Source: Lanius collurio (taxonomy: Eukaryota; Chordata; Aves; Passeriformes; Laniidae). From it: a stretch of 64,000 nt of DNA. A model generated the notes under the pieces. The model had not been told where the DNA came from. It was given only the letters and a program-made list of their open reading frames with translations, and ran no database searches. The DNA is taken from NCBI GenBank assembly GCA_020086605.1, contig JACBWW010000048.1, positions 3,246,802 through 3,310,801 of the forward strand. Reading direction: 5' to 3'. The position numbers were made by a program, and so were the translations under genes. Shown in pieces: positions 24,656-37,059 of the stretch. Every line of letters starts with the position of its first letter. Position 1 is the first letter of the stretch.

Positions 24656-25425
24656 TATGTGTGTGTATATCTGCTGAGATGAATATCTCCAGAGAGTCTC
24701 CTAAGCACAGGTATTGCCATGCAGGCCAGTGAGCGGTGGCTGTGTAGCTCACCACATCTGTTACCCAAATTCATAAAATGGCAATATAAGGAATTAGTCA
24801 CTAGATAGCTAATATCTAAATAGTTTAATGACAATCCAATGTGTACAAAGTAAAGGAGTAAATTGGCATCACTAGCACAGTTTCCCATGGATAACTTATT
24901 TATAAATCTCTCTGTGATTTATTATTAATCTCCTTATGCAATAATCACTTATGCATATAAACATGGCTAAGCTTAAAAATTATATTCTGATTCATGTTTC
25001 TTTACAAAGGAAATGTTTTGACTATGGAACTCAAATCATCACTATTTTAAAGGTTCCTAAGACATTAAAATGAAAAATTATGGAAAATACAATTTTTGAT
25101 ACTTTCAGGTTTCTTTAATTTTTTGCTTTTCATCATGATATTATGGAATAAATTAGATGACACTCTTAACTCTCCATTAGATCTATTACAACTAATCTGA
25201 AGAAAATTTTTAAACTATAAATAGGTAATTAGAATTGACATAGTTTACTTTTAAATCAGAGATATGGTCCGTGAAAAAAATCAAAATATTTTTTTAAATT
25301 TATCTCAAAAGTAAAGGTACTTCCTCATAAATATTAATATGCTTTCTATGTTACAAACATATGTGATATGCTCCAATTATTTTCTTAAAAGTAGGTCACT
25401 ATGCATTTTACTCCCGTTTTCCATA
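24656..25425. other. Intergenic, no recognised feature
   Basis: Very AT-rich unique sequence with no CpG and no repeat family recognised. Confidence 0.45.
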
Positions 25426-25429
25426 TTCC

Positions 25430-25685
25430 CATGACCACAAAACACGTTATGATTCTTGTTCCACGGTCATGGAAAACATTATCACAAAAGAAGCTGATGT
25501 CTAGAACCAGAGCAGCAGATACAGTTGGGCTGCAGCTTTTCTATGGTAAATGATCCACTCCGTTGCAGCGGTACATGAAGCAATAACCATATGTTGCAAT
25601 CGATTAACACAGGAGTGAAGCTGAGGTACTTAATCAATTGCAAAAGCCACTTATTATTAGTCTATTATAAAGCAATAGGGATTTT
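25430..25685. promoter_or_regulatory. Candidate conserved noncoding element / enhancer
   Basis: The block stands out from very AT-rich flanks by sequence complexity and retained CpGs (ACACGTTATG, CCACGGTC, CTCCGTTGCAGCGG, AATCGATT). It carries NR-half-site-like and SOX/homeodomain-type cores. There is an internal near-repeat of opposite sense: CAATCGATTAA at about 25597 and TTAATCAATTGC at about 25630. These are marks of selective constraint, but conservation was not tested. Confidence 0.4.
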
Positions 25686-26320
25686 TTAGTATTATTCTAT
25701 GAGCTAAAATATGAAACAGAAGGAAACAAAAAAAAAGATACTGTTACTCTTTTCTATATAAAAAGGCTAGGTGCTTTTTATCATCCTTTCCAGTGAGAGG
25801 GAAGCTAATGTGGCTCAGAAACTGTAGAGTATAAAACTGAAAAAAACCAGCACAGACCAGGGTCTTAGGGCCAGCTTTAGCATCTCACATTTTGCATTCA
25901 GACTTCCATCCAGTCTGCCAAGCAGATTTTGAAAGAGAAATTCTTGCCCATGGCTCCAGACCATGCCAGGCATCCACAAAGACAAACAGGTCAGCACAGG
26001 CCAAGTCCCCAACCATGGTTAACAGGGACAACCAGTATCACTCCTCAAGTCTGAGCCTGGGTCCTGCTGGGTTTTTAAGTATAAACCAAGCCAATGAGAA
26101 TAAAAATGTGCTTTGGATGGATCTGGTAACTGGAGAGCAAAGAAAAAAAAATTCTAAGAGGTTGAACATTAAATATTTTTAAGATATGTTTCTTGTCAGG
26201 ACAAAACACATGTTCTCAGACTCTAAGACCAAGATTTCTTTCTATTAAAAGTTAGACATTTAGTTTAACCTGTCTCCACAGTGAGTGAAAATACCTTGAG
26301 TAGGTACTCGCCTCTCTAGA
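25686..26320. other. Intergenic, no recognised feature
   Basis: Unique sequence with chance frames of up to 96 codons. Confidence 0.45.
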
Positions 26321-26324
26321 CATT

Positions 26325-26890
26325 TTAGAATGGGATGAATTGCTTTCTGATAGCAAAAAACACCAATTGGTCTCTTGTTATGGCATTGTCTCCATATGCC
26401 TGTTTTGCTATCCATAAAAGTAGGCAGATGCCCATGACCAGTACAGTTGTCAATTCTTCTTTTCTACTGAAATCTTTTACTGCACTCACACAGTGTTTAC
26501 CTCCCTGCCTGAAATCGTGTGGCTGGATGAGAGTATATTCAAGCCTTTCTGGAAGACCAACAAGTGCACTCTTTACAAGCCGCTCCTCCCTTTTCTCTGT
26601 GCAGGATTCATGTTCAGCTGTTGGTCTAGATCTGCAGCAGACAGTGATCCCAAATTGCCTCCGCCTGCCCCAGAAAAGTGTCAGAACAGTGGTAGGAAAG
26701 TTGTGTTGTCTGTCATGACACATATTGTCTGTGTGACACTTAGCCCTTGTGAAGCAAGGGCAGGAGCAGAGCAAACAAATGTAAGATCTGAACCACAAGT
26801 TGTGGGAACCATTGGAGCACTGGTGTGCAGCTGTCACTGCTTCCATGCACACAAGGCATGCACCAAGAGACACCACTGTTTGACTTAAAA
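26325..26890. other. Block of overlapping sense and antisense frames, unidentified
   Basis: The window's longest frame, 183 codons, lies on the minus strand (26325-26876) and overlaps + strand frames of 127 (26335-26718) and 131 codons (26493-26888). The product is Cys-rich, with no spacing pattern that I recognise as a zinc finger or secreted fold. Long frames in several phases of one patch point to low stop-codon density from composition rather than coding. It could be the worn body of a mobile element. No promoter or splice context was seen. Confidence 0.25.
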
Positions 26891-28940
26891 ACTTTCCGTG
26901 CAGACTCCTTTAAGATGCTAAATTCTTCTTCTGACCCCAATCCCTTCTAGATGTTTTATGAGTCATTTGGCAGACATATCAACAGCCTTTGGAGTCTGTT
27001 TTTTTACCCTAAACCAGATTTTTGTCAATACAAAGCAGAGCTATGTTTGTTTCAGATATAATTTATTTTGTCACTTCTCATTTTTTCACAACCCACATGT
27101 TATAAAAAGAACCACACTTGGTTTTTCACATAGCAACATTTCTTTATTTCAGAGGGAAGGAAAATAGAATTTTTTGGCTCTGTGCCTTTGACAGAAAAGG
27201 GCAACCCAAGGGAGTCATTAACTGTGGGGTAATCTCTTTGCTCATGGATGTAATATTAATGTAGTTTCTATAGTCTACCTATTAAACGAATTGCAATGAA
27301 GGATTTTATCAAACCAAGCTTCTGTGAATAAAATAAATCTTATATAAGATTCACTAATTAAGTATATTACCACCAATAATGTTGCAATGAGCACATTAGT
27401 GGAAGCTGACTTTCAGGATTGATATATTTCATTGAGTAAATGATACTAGTACTTTGAATTTGGAGAGCTAGATTTTTTTCCTCTCATGTGAGGATTATTT
27501 CTTGGTAAAAACTTAAATAAAATATGTAGAAGTACATTAAGGTAAGCAGCACTAGACTTTCAATTATTGGTATCATTTACTGAAAAGTTGGTAAATTACC
27601 AAACTTCTGCTGCTACTCAGAGAACTATCACATTTTTCTTATGTTAATATTCTTTTTTATTAATACCAAAAGATACTAAGTGAAAACAGTCATTTTACAG
27701 ACTTTTATACTCATCTGAAATAATTTTAAATGACATTTATGAATGAAATCTTAAACCATTTTAGTAATATGCTTGATAATCACATCAAATATGTCTCATT
27801 ACTTCCTCCTACATATTGGTTTTAAAAAATTATAGGACACTTGCATAGAATTTTTGTTTATTTTTGTACAGTCGTTTAAAACACTGTATAAAGATGTCTA
27901 AAAAAGGAAAACGTGCATGTGCATGATGCTGGTTCACAGAATCACAGAATCACTCAATTACTTGTGCTTGTATTTCTTAGACCAAGAGGTTACACAAGGT
28001 GTGGGTTCAAGTTTTGTTAGAGGGTGACTTTAACAATTTTACATGGAAAGTCAATTCTTATGATCTCCTAGGGTATGTAACTTTCATATATGTTGCCCGT
28101 TTCCCTGTTTTTCTTCAGTACATATAAATCCCAGTGCACAATTTTTTCCCATTGATTTGGTCATGAATATTCCTTTTATGAACACTTTTTCTGTCCTATA
28201 CATTTGATAGAGTATCACACATATATACCATATTTAAACTCAGCAAACTTAATATTGCCTGCTTCATTAACATTTTTTCACACACTCTCACATTAAAACT
28301 GACTAATTTGCAGTGCACTGAGCCAAATCCCTTGTTCCCATAAAAGTGTGCCTATAATGAAACAAGTGGATTGCCTTCTAAGGTGTTTGAAGATGGTGTT
28401 TTAATAAAAAGAACAAGGAAATAATGTAATAAATAATGGTGACTGGCCATATGTTGACTGCCTGTTCTGTTCGAGATGCATTTTCATTGTGCGACCTGAA
28501 TCGCTGGTCTTGCCTAGATAAAATAAAAATTTTCTCAGATCTGTTTACCATAACACACCACAGGTCTTCGAGTGTTAGTTCAGATGCCCAAATATAGGTG
28601 CTAACTAGTGCTAACTGATATTCCAAGAGAATTCGCAGATATTCAAATGGGGCTGGCAGATGACTCTAACTTTGTAATTCTGTGACCTTCTGTGTTCTTA
28701 GAATAAACCTTGTTATCCTATTTAGTTTGCTTAGCTAAAAAAACCTTTCTCTTGAGTCAAGCTGCAGCTGCTGATTTGGTATCACCAAGTATCTGATTAA
28801 AGTGAGATATTCCCAATTAGTCCCACTGTCCTGAGATTTTTCTGGGTAGACAACCATGAAGAGGCAACTTATCCATGTTTTCACGTAGTTCCTTTGTCTT
28901 CTCCTTTTTTTTTTTTTCACCTGAGTGTTATGGATTTATG
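26891..28940. other. Intergenic, with a CR1-tail relic
   Basis: AT-rich unique sequence. CACAGAATCACAGAATCACTC at 27934-27956 resembles the inverted CR1 tail repeat but is not followed by recognisable CR1 body. A T14 tract lies at 28905-28918. Confidence 0.45.
27934..27956 (-). mobile_element. CR1 tail-like micro-repeat
   Basis: Two and a half units of AATCACAG match the inverted 3' octamer repeat of CR1. Without adjacent body sequence it may be only the tip of a decayed copy or a coincidental short repeat. Confidence 0.35.
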
Positions 28941-28944
28941 CAAC

Positions 28945-30900
28945 CTTTCTTTAGATCTAAAGTTTCTGAAATGTCATGTCATTCTTGTGCTCAGCTGGAT
29001 TCTAGCATTTTGTCAACATCTTTGCTCAAGTGTGCAACCCAAATCTAAGAACAGGCTTCCTCTGAGGACTCACATGCAATGTAAAATGGTGATCTCCCTA
29101 TCTTGTCTATGACACTCTTGTTCACACATCTCAGAATGACATTTGCCTCTTTTGCACCAGAGCTGATTGCCACCCCTGCTTTGTTTCTGTTGAGTTACTG
29201 CCTGACTAGACATTCCCCATGTGGATTGTGTGCTCTTGAACCTCCCCATCCCCCCCCCTTTTTTTTTTTCTGGAGATTCTTGCTCAAATCCATTATGTTG
29301 ATTTGAAAAATTTATCTTTATTATAACAAAAATATTTTAAATTCGATCTAATGCAATTAGATCCTGTTTACCTTCTCACTTACAAAAGTCCAAAGTTTAG
29401 TGTCATGAGCTAAATATACAAATGTAGTTTCACTTCCATAACCCAAGTCATAAATCCATATCCTGCCAGTACATACTTCTTCAGAATCCATTTTGAAGTG
29501 TTGTCCTCACAATAAAGTTCTGTGTTATTGTCAGCAGTCTTCCATGTCACACACAAAGGTAACAGTGATTTTATCCAGCTGTTTTTCTGATCTGCTCATG
29601 AAAGTCCTACTTGAGAATGTTCACACTGATCCAAAGTTAAATTGTCACATACTTACAACCTTTCATTGCATCAAACACTAATTTTTTTTCTCTTTTTCAA
29701 TTAAAAATTAGGTTAGAATGACTTGCTGTTGAAGACAAGCCCATTTATCTCCAGTTCCTTCATTCTCCCCCAGTTTAGTCCCAAATGGCTACACCAACAA
29801 TACCATTTTAATTCAAATCAATTATATGCCTCTGAAATAAATCTCTCAATAGTCCTTATGATTAGTTCACACTCAGTCTCATGAGTTCCTCTTGGATTAA
29901 ACTAAATTGGAAAACAACCATCAAAAGCCCACTAAACATGCTGCATGGGACCAAATGGAAGTCAGTTTGAAGAAAGACACTGTGTGGAATTAAAGTCTTC
30001 AACTCTGCCTCTTCATAGCCCCTCCTGCTGTGCTGCACTACTTGCTAATTTAGACTTAGTCTAAGTGCCCTTATTCCAGTCTTCACTTAGCTTCAATTAA
30101 TTCCAAAAAGTGATAGCTCTGCAGCTGTTTCAGCTAACATCCTATGAATTTGGGGGTGAATTTTTCATGTTATTCTAACACCTCTTCATTTAGTCTTGTT
30201 AATTTAAAAGCAGGGGGGGGAAAGGGTATTGTGTCCTTTATCTATGTCTTCTGTTATTTACTTTCCTTCCCTTCCCTGTTCAGTACTGATATGATGCTCT
30301 TTGTTGCTTTCCCTCTATTCCCTCTCTAATGTACTTCTAGAACCGTGTCTGCTTGCCTTTCATCTCCCTTGTTAGTTGTAAGTCATTTTGCATTTTAGCC
30401 TTTCTGAGTTCATCCCTACATGCTTGTGCTATTATCCTCCACGCACATCCTTATTCAGCTGTCCTTGTTTCCACTTTTAATAGACCTCCTTTTTTTCCCA
30501 TTCTTTACTCCTTAAAGAGTTCCTGATTCAGCCACATTGTCTCTTCCAAGCTCTCCTTCGCATCAGAGTACTTTGCTTTGTGCCTTTAATACAGTCTCTT
30601 TCAATAACTGCCAGGTCTCCTGAATTCCTTTATCCTTTATATTATCTTCCCAAGGGACCCTACTTACCAGTTTCCTCAGCTGTTGAAGAGTGCTTTTCTG
30701 AAGTCCATTATGCCTACTCTGCTGTTCTCCCTCCTTCCTGTTCTCAGTATGATGAGCCTGTGATCCCTTTCCCCCAAACTTTTATTCATCAGATCTTCAG
30801 TGAGTCTTCCCATATTAGTCGGGTTGCTATCTAAAAGTGCCGGTGTTTCTACAGCCTTGTCTACCACACCAAATCCTGGACATGTAATAAAATGAATTGC
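28945..30900 (-). mobile_element. Ancient long CR1/L3-type LINE remnant, minus orientation
   Basis: Several separated phrases on the + strand match the reverse complement of old amniote CR1/L3 sequence. 'catctcagaatgacatttgcctcttttgcacc' (about 29128) is followed by 'agtgtcatgagctaaata' and 'cataacccaagtcataaatc' (29399-29455). Near the far end come 'gaagtccattatgcctactctgctgttctcc', 'tgatccctttcccccaaact' and 'gggttgctatctaaaagtgcc' (30699-30841). Ancestral copies carry the equivalent 'ctggtccaccatttcatgatcactttcacccaag' and 'ggtcagaatcagatctaaaa' type segments. Frames are badly broken. Boundaries are approximate, and part of the middle (29500-30330) may be unrelated insert. Confidence 0.5.
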
Positions 30901-30904
30901 ATAA

Positions 30905-31028
30905 TAAAGAGAAGTGTGATAACAGAATATGTACAGCCCAAGTCAATGTTTATTCAGTTAATTCTGCATTGGTGGCTCTTCAGCTGCATTATGGTTGTCA
31001 GTGCACTTCGGTGAAAATGCACATCTGG
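30905..31028. other. Short spacer between CR1 remnants
   Basis: Unique AT-rich sequence with nothing recognised. Confidence 0.4.
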
Positions 31029-31029
31029 A

Positions 31030-31370
31030 AGGAGCTCAAAGCACAATGATGATCATAGTGCAAGAAAACAGGAACTGCAAGAAAAGATTGGCATAATCAG
31101 GTTGTTCAGTCTAGAGAAGTCCTGAGAGGGTGTGGGTTGATGTTCTCAGTATTTTTTAGAAAGGTAAAATGATCCTAAAGAGAAAAAAAATAATCTGTTC
31201 TCTGTAGTGTTCTGTGGAAAAGGAAAGGGTTTAAGCTGTTACCATAAGTTCAACTCAGTCATTAGTCAATTTCTAGCAATGAGGATAACTAAAAGAAGAA
31301 TAGATAGCCTAGGGGAGAATGGATTTAAGAATAAGCTATGCAATTACCTGTCAGGATAGTGTAACCACAG
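31030..31370 (+). mobile_element. Old CR1-type LINE 3' fragment, + orientation
   Basis: Ordered phrases 'ctggaaggagctcaaagcac', 'gtctagagaagtcctgagaggg', 'aatctgttctctgtagtgttctgtgg', 'tttctagcaatgaggataac', 'atagcctaggggagaatgg' and 'ttacctgtcaggatagtgtaa' match the 3' part of ancient CR1/L3-like elements. The equivalents there are a 'gaagactcaggggg...' segment, 'ctccatagtcctggggatagg', 'aacaaggatgatt', 'ctgcctagggaggt' and 'acctgtcagggatggt'. It is strongly diverged, so the insertion is old. It lies head to head with the minus-strand remnant just to its left. Confidence 0.6.
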
Positions 31371-32715
31371 TAATCCACCAGTCTCACAACCACAACCAGG
31401 GCCCTCTCGCAGACATACAAAATAGCAGCAGCATATATGAAGAGCTCACAGAAAAAGGACTAAGAGGAAGCACACTGTGAACAGAGACATTAATTGAATG
31501 TCTAACATCCTTAGCACATTTTAAACAGCAAGCAAAAAATGAGTTCCAATTTTATCCATCAGGCATATTATTTCTTACATTTGCCAGTGTTCTATGGTAC
31601 TAAGCAAATGATGAAATTCCCCATGCATGCAAACTTTTGTTCCCTTAAGAAAACAATTTCAAAAAGTCACCTCTGCACAATGTCAAGTATATGAATATTG
31701 TGAGCTATTTTCAGACATGTAGAGTGTCACTATGTGTTCAGGCCTGTAGAATAGAAGAGCATGAACCTCTCTGCCTACCACTTTCCTGGTGAGGAGCAGA
31801 TTTCACTGCAGTCCCTGTGCTCTTATTGATGGACAATATTTCCATCAGCCTCTATACTGTACCTGAGCTAACATCCTGGGACACCTCGCAGACCAGCACA
31901 ATCCTAAGGCACATCATCAGCACTAGACGGGATAGTTGTCACATGAGGTACAGAGTGGTAAACCTCTCCCAACAAAATGCAAATGTGCTTTTGAGACACC
32001 AGTCTTCCAGCTGGACTTCTAAAGAGATGCCACAAACTGCACTCATGTGTACAAAGTACAGAGGAAAGACAACCCTTTGGCTTCATGGTGGCTCCTTCAA
32101 AATTGCTGCTAGGACCTTTACTAGTGTGGTTGTTTCAGAGAAAGTGAGGCAGGTTCATGAGCCTGAAGGGTCTCAAGCTCCAGGTCTTCTGAGGCCAGGA
32201 GAGTCTCCTGCCTTTGGCCTACATGCTGCAGCCCATGTAAGTGGAGTGCATTAGCTGCATTCCCCATGAGCTGCAGGAGGCAGAGTGCATGCCTGAGGCA
32301 CAGCCCCTCCTGGAGCTCCTGGCAAGGTGATGTGCCTCTGCATTATCCCCAGTGTGGTGCCGTGCCTTCAAGGCACAATTGAGTCCTTAGTGTTTTGTCC
32401 AAGCTATTGCTTCAGAGCTTGAATTTATGATATGAACAGAGATAGCATAGCTCTTAACCAAAGTTAATCATCAAATATTTATATACACTAAATACTACAG
32501 TTACTCACAGCCAGAGATAAAAATACAGTTTTTTAGACAAGGCTACCATTTTATGTATAGGGGTTAGTCTTTGATAAACTCTCCAGATCTTCAGTCTCTA
32601 TCACAAAAATACCTTCCTTTCATTCTTCCTATATTAGAAAAGTTTTCCAGAGTTGCATCTCATCCCTTTCCTTCCCTCTCTATGGTAGGGAGATCATGTC
32701 AGTCAGTCTTTTCTC
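31371..32715. other. Intergenic; GC-richer patch at about 31800-32400
   Basis: The patch at about 31800-32400 contains a 145-codon + strand frame (31817-32254) without recognised domain and G/C-rich phrases such as 'ctgcaggaggcagagtgcatgcctgaggc'. It sits between two CR1 copies, and a decayed LINE body or LTR is possible. The rest is unique AT-rich sequence. Confidence 0.35.
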
Positions 32716-32717
32716 CC

Positions 32718-32985
32718 AAGTAACAAGTGATAGGAAAGGAGGAAATTATCTCAAATTGCATCAGGGGACATTGAGGTTGGATATAGGAAAAAAATATTCA
32801 TTAAAAAATCATCAGGACATGATTGGCTGGTCAAGAGGATCACTGTCCCTGGAAGTGTTCAAAGACACATAAATGTGGTGCCTGGGGATACAGTTTAGAG
32901 GTGGACCTGGCAGTGTGAGGTTAATGGTTGGACTTGATGATCTTAGAGGTCATTTTCAAGCTAAATCATTCTATGATTCTGTGGT
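32718..32985 (+). mobile_element. CR1 LINE 3' end with tail, + orientation
   Basis: Segments 'ttgaggttggatataggaaaa', 'tcaagaggatcactgtccctggaagtgttcaaagacaca', 'gtggtgcctggggatacagtttagaggtgga', 'aatggttggacttgatgatcttagaggtcattttcaa' and the terminal 'cattctatgattctgtgg' are in CR1 order and end in the diagnostic tail at about 32968-32984. This typical bird 3' end is moderately diverged and 5'-truncated. Confidence 0.93.
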
Positions 32986-34985
32986 GGAAAGCATTTCCCA
33001 CACAGTATCTACTTTTCAGTTTCTCATAACGGTATGGAAAATTTTGTCCATTTATTTAAAAATCTGGGTGACTTTTAGGCCTATTTCTTTTAATTGGATC
33101 ATCTGAAGTTGTGATTTAATGTACTCATGCCTCAGGAGCTATGAATTTCAGAAGGGCTGGTTGGATCTTGCTAAAATGAATTTGCCTCTGCCTAACACAA
33201 ATAAGAGTGAATAGCAGCATGGAACCCTGGCTTTTGCAGATTTAGGCTTTGCCCAGTTATGGATATTTTTAGTCTGAGATTCACCTAATTTACCTGATAA
33301 GGTCATGGCTTTTCCAGAAATTGGTGTCATCTTCCAGCTACCTCCAAAAAGAGGGAGAAGTTCCCAGCCAACCCTTGCTAGTTTTGCCTTTCTTCTCCCC
33401 AGGCAACAGCTACACAGTTCCTCCTCTCTCCTTCTCACTAACCTGGCACTTGTCAGACTGATTCGATTTGGTGACCTACCAGAAGCTAAATACTTGTTGA
33501 TGCCATTGCTGTGTTATGACAGGATAGTTTTCAAAGGATTGATGAGATTAGCCAGATCATCTACCATGGTATAAGGTGAGCAGCAGAAAGAAGAACAGGA
33601 CTTAGTAGGAACAGGAACTTAGCCCACAATACACTCCAACATCCCACTAAAACACAGTCTGAGCAGTAAAAACTGAAGTGAAATGAGCTTGCAACAACTG
33701 GAAATTCAAATAGAGACCTGAACCTGATAGGAAATCTCCTTGAATTTAGTACTCTGCACCTTGTTAATAAATAATAGTTTTGTTATTGACTGCTTATGTT
33801 TACAGTGTACAGACCAACACATAATACTTGATAGCCTTATGACACAAAACACTGTGATCACAGGAATGCAATCCTGAACTGAGCTAATTAGCCCTGCAGA
33901 GGAGGAAGATTTCTTGTTTAAGGTGCCACAGTGCTGTAATCTGGGTATATTGTTTCCAAAGCTTGTATTTGTTCTGCTTGGTACTGCCTCACTCAGCAGT
34001 AACAGTTGCAATTAGTGGCAGTCAGATAAATCAGATTGCCTAATGCAGATATACCTCAAGAAATTTTGAGGTTTATTTGGAGGTTTCTGATATTAGACGG
34101 TATCAATGGGCACAATGCTGTTTCAGGAAAAACACCAGTCTGTCAGTATTCAAACAGAAGAAAATTCTTTGTAATGTGCATAACATTCATGTTACAAGGA
34201 TAGAAAAGGCAATTTTTCAAGTGTGATCTTATTTAATATTGTCTATACGTCATGGTCACAAATGGTGCTGAGTATAACCCTAAATCTACACACTAACCAG
34301 AGGAGACATTCAGGTGAGCACTCTGAAAGGCTTTTAGGTTGGAAGGGCATCTGCAGTCCTCACACACCCACTTTTTGGGGTGATAAAACACCTAGAGTGG
34401 TACCTTACATTTTACAGACAACCAGCTACAAAATTTTAAAATATTTTGTACACTTGTCAATATACACTTTCTCTTACATGTTTGACATAGCTGTGGAATT
34501 AAATTATCATCCTCCCATTTCAAACATTGCTCTACTGTCTTCAAAATCTAGTGCCCAGTGAATGCAGGTTGTGATTTTATGTCCAGGCTTAAGGTAAAAA
34601 GCTGAATTTACAAAAGCAAGTTCTCCAGTATGACTAAACACCTAGGTGATGGGGGAAAAAAAAAAAAAAAGAGAGAGAAAAGAAGACTTTAAAAATACTT
34701 GAAGTTGTCTTTTCTCGAGAAAACTTCTAAGGACATGGCTTTCATATCCTACAAATCTTTTCTGCCTCTTCACCACTTGAATGTCATAAAAGGGATAAAG
34801 TGGAACAGAGTTAAAACCTACTTTCTTTTCATAAGCCTAGTTTACAACAAATGGACAGCTTTTAGACAGCCATTGGGATAGAGTAAGGCCAAACAATAAG
34901 TGGCATCACATCACATCAAGAGCAGTAAGCAGAAAACTGAAGAACCACATAATGAATATACCCTTTTTAAAGAGTATAGGAAGGG
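32986..34985. other. Intergenic, no recognised gene
   Basis: Unique sequence. Overlapping antisense frames of 89 and 96 codons near 33150-33574 and frames of up to 112 codons elsewhere show no domain. An A15 run lies at 34656-34670 and runs into GAGAGAGA. Confidence 0.45.
34656..34679 (+). repeat. A15 tract followed by (GA)n
   Basis: Uninterrupted A15 is followed by GAGAGAGAAA. It is a low-complexity purine tract with no linked retroposon recognised. Confidence 0.85.
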
Positions 34986-34989
34986 AGGG

Positions 34990-35375
34990 GTGAAATTTTT
35001 TTTCTGGGCAAAGCATCTGGAATTAAGAACTGACATCATGCTGGGAATATCATGCCATCTTAACTAGCCCATCCACCCCAAAAGGGCTAGCCAATGCCCC
35101 TACTATTATTCAGAGAGCTTCGGATCTGTTTGGCAAATCCCCTTAAATGGGAAGGTTCATGAGAGTGGATGTTTTAAATTTTTTTTATCTGCAGGCACTC
35201 TTTTCAAATGCCTTTTTGGGGGATTCTCTCTGCATCTGAATTATTTCACAGCTCAGTGCAGAGACTTCTAAATGCCACTGACATTAACAAGTTGTACAAA
35301 GATGATAATCTCAGTTGGGCGCCACAGATTGAGAACGTGCCGGCTTGTATGAGTCAAACAGACTGTCAGGGATAA
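34990..35375. promoter_or_regulatory. Candidate conserved noncoding element / enhancer
   Basis: Complex unique sequence with retained CpGs (GCTTCGGATC, TTGGGCGCCACAG, GAACGTGCCGGC). It carries an inverted pair CTAGCCCATCC / AAAGGGCTAG, CATCTGAATTATTTCACAGCTC near 35232 and GATGATAATCTCAG near 35301. The second half (35225-35350) is the most enhancer-like. Low repeat content and CpG retention suggest purifying selection. No conservation data were available. Confidence 0.42.
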
Positions 35376-37055
35376 GAAATGGAAAGTGCATAAAGCCAAG
35401 TGTCATTTCCATAAGAACTCTCATGTTTGAGGAAAAATCTATCAGAAAGGTGTGTCAAGACCAATCCTACAAAATGCAAATCATTCTACAAATGACTGGC
35501 TTGAAATCCAAAGTGAAGCAAAATAGAACTGGAAAGCTTTTGTGGGGGGAAAGATAGTCTTTTCAGACAAAGAACTATTAACAAAATCCCTATAAAAATT
35601 GTGGAGTTCACTGGAGAACTAAATTGGGCAGAGAAGCTGACATAGAAAAGGTTATTTACTCAGAAGCTGCCTGAGAGATCATATGTTTTCAGGCACTAGA
35701 AATAAATTCTATAACTATTAGAAAGAGAAGCTGAAAGTGGTATTCTTATAAAGGGCAACTTTGAGCTGTGACCTGAAGCATATTCAGATTAAACACAGAA
35801 TTCTGATTGAAGCCATCAAGGACAGGCTTTACTCAAATCTAAGTATGAAGATTTCCGGTTGTTTTTATTAAATACCTCAAGCACTGAAGCTGGTCACAGA
35901 CTTTTGTTAACAATTCCAAGCAAGGTCTGCAGCAAGACTAACTGTAAATTCCAACTTTATCACTAGCATTCAAAATGAATGAGCATACCTGTGAATTTCA
36001 GCAAGTGTTTTCCTTTTATTTTCATTTTATTCCTTTTTTTTTTTCCAATGGTTAATTTATTCAGAAAAGCGTAACAAAGTCAGTGTTAAAGTGCATGAAA
36101 TTGAAAGCCGTATTGACAGTCAGTGTAGAGAAAATGCCTGATTTTGCAGGGTGACATAGGAGCACATACCTGTTATTGGTCCTCTGTATTACAGCTTCAC
36201 TATTGAAAAAGTTACACTGTGACTGAAGAGCACAGACATTGTGGACAAAAGACAGCCAAGTGTCCTCAAAAATGTGCATACTGTGATCTCTTTATAGAGA
36301 ATACTGATACTTAAATCTAGCCACAAGGACACATGTGAACAAGAAAGAATGATAGAGGGAGTAGGAGAGAGATCCACAAAGAGATTTAAATGACACTGAA
36401 GTGTTTAACTACTATTTTATGTATTTAAATCCAAATACTGTTTCTTTAGGATCTCTGTTTGAAACCTGCTTGATCCCGAATGGCCTTTGCACCCATCATG
36501 CTCCCAGTTGCTGTCACTCAAGGATGCCCAAGAACACTAACTTCCTTGTTTTTCCCCTTCCAGAAGTATCTCACTGCTGTGCAGTGTTTGTTTCATATCT
36601 CTAACATATTTAAAAGGTTAGGGCCCCTATGAAATACTGGCAGAAAAATGAATGATGGTGAATCTCAGTGAAATGGTAACCCATGTTGTGCAAGACTGAG
36701 ATTAAGCCCCTGTGCTGTTTAAAGGAATTTGAATCCACAGCTTCAGGGAGGATACTATAGCCCTCTGACTACTGAGTAGAATGTCCTCTCTTTTCTGACG
36801 CTGTGCCACCTTTCATGCAAAGATTTCAGCTGGAATGTCACGGTCACATGCTATTTCAGCTGTGAGGGGAAGGCAGGGGTCTTTGGGAAGGTAAAATCTT
36901 TCCACTGAAACTTGTTAAAACATTCTTTCAATTTCTCTTATTGACTGCCAGTAGAGGATATCACACTGTGAACATCACAGTCCTCCACTGCATCCCTTAA
37001 ATCCTCATCAGTGACTGTAGGGAGATGCCATTCCTTTGCTGTGTTTTATTAATAG
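35376..37055. other. Gene-desert sequence, no recognised feature
   Basis: AT-rich unique DNA with chance frames only and a short T-tract near 36036-36044. Confidence 0.45.
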
Positions 37056-37059
37056 CCTG

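Noticed and set aside
24519..24755. Protein with Ile-Tyr-Leu-Ser repeats
   Set aside because: It is the translation of the GATA/ATGG microsatellite.
26325..26876. 183-codon minus-strand frame as a gene
   Set aside because: One frame of this length is about what chance gives in 64 kb read six ways. No domain, promoter or splice context was seen.
31817..32254. 145-codon + strand frame as an exon or retroviral gene
   Set aside because: No recognisable motif. The patch lies between LINE copies and is better explained by composition or a decayed repeat.
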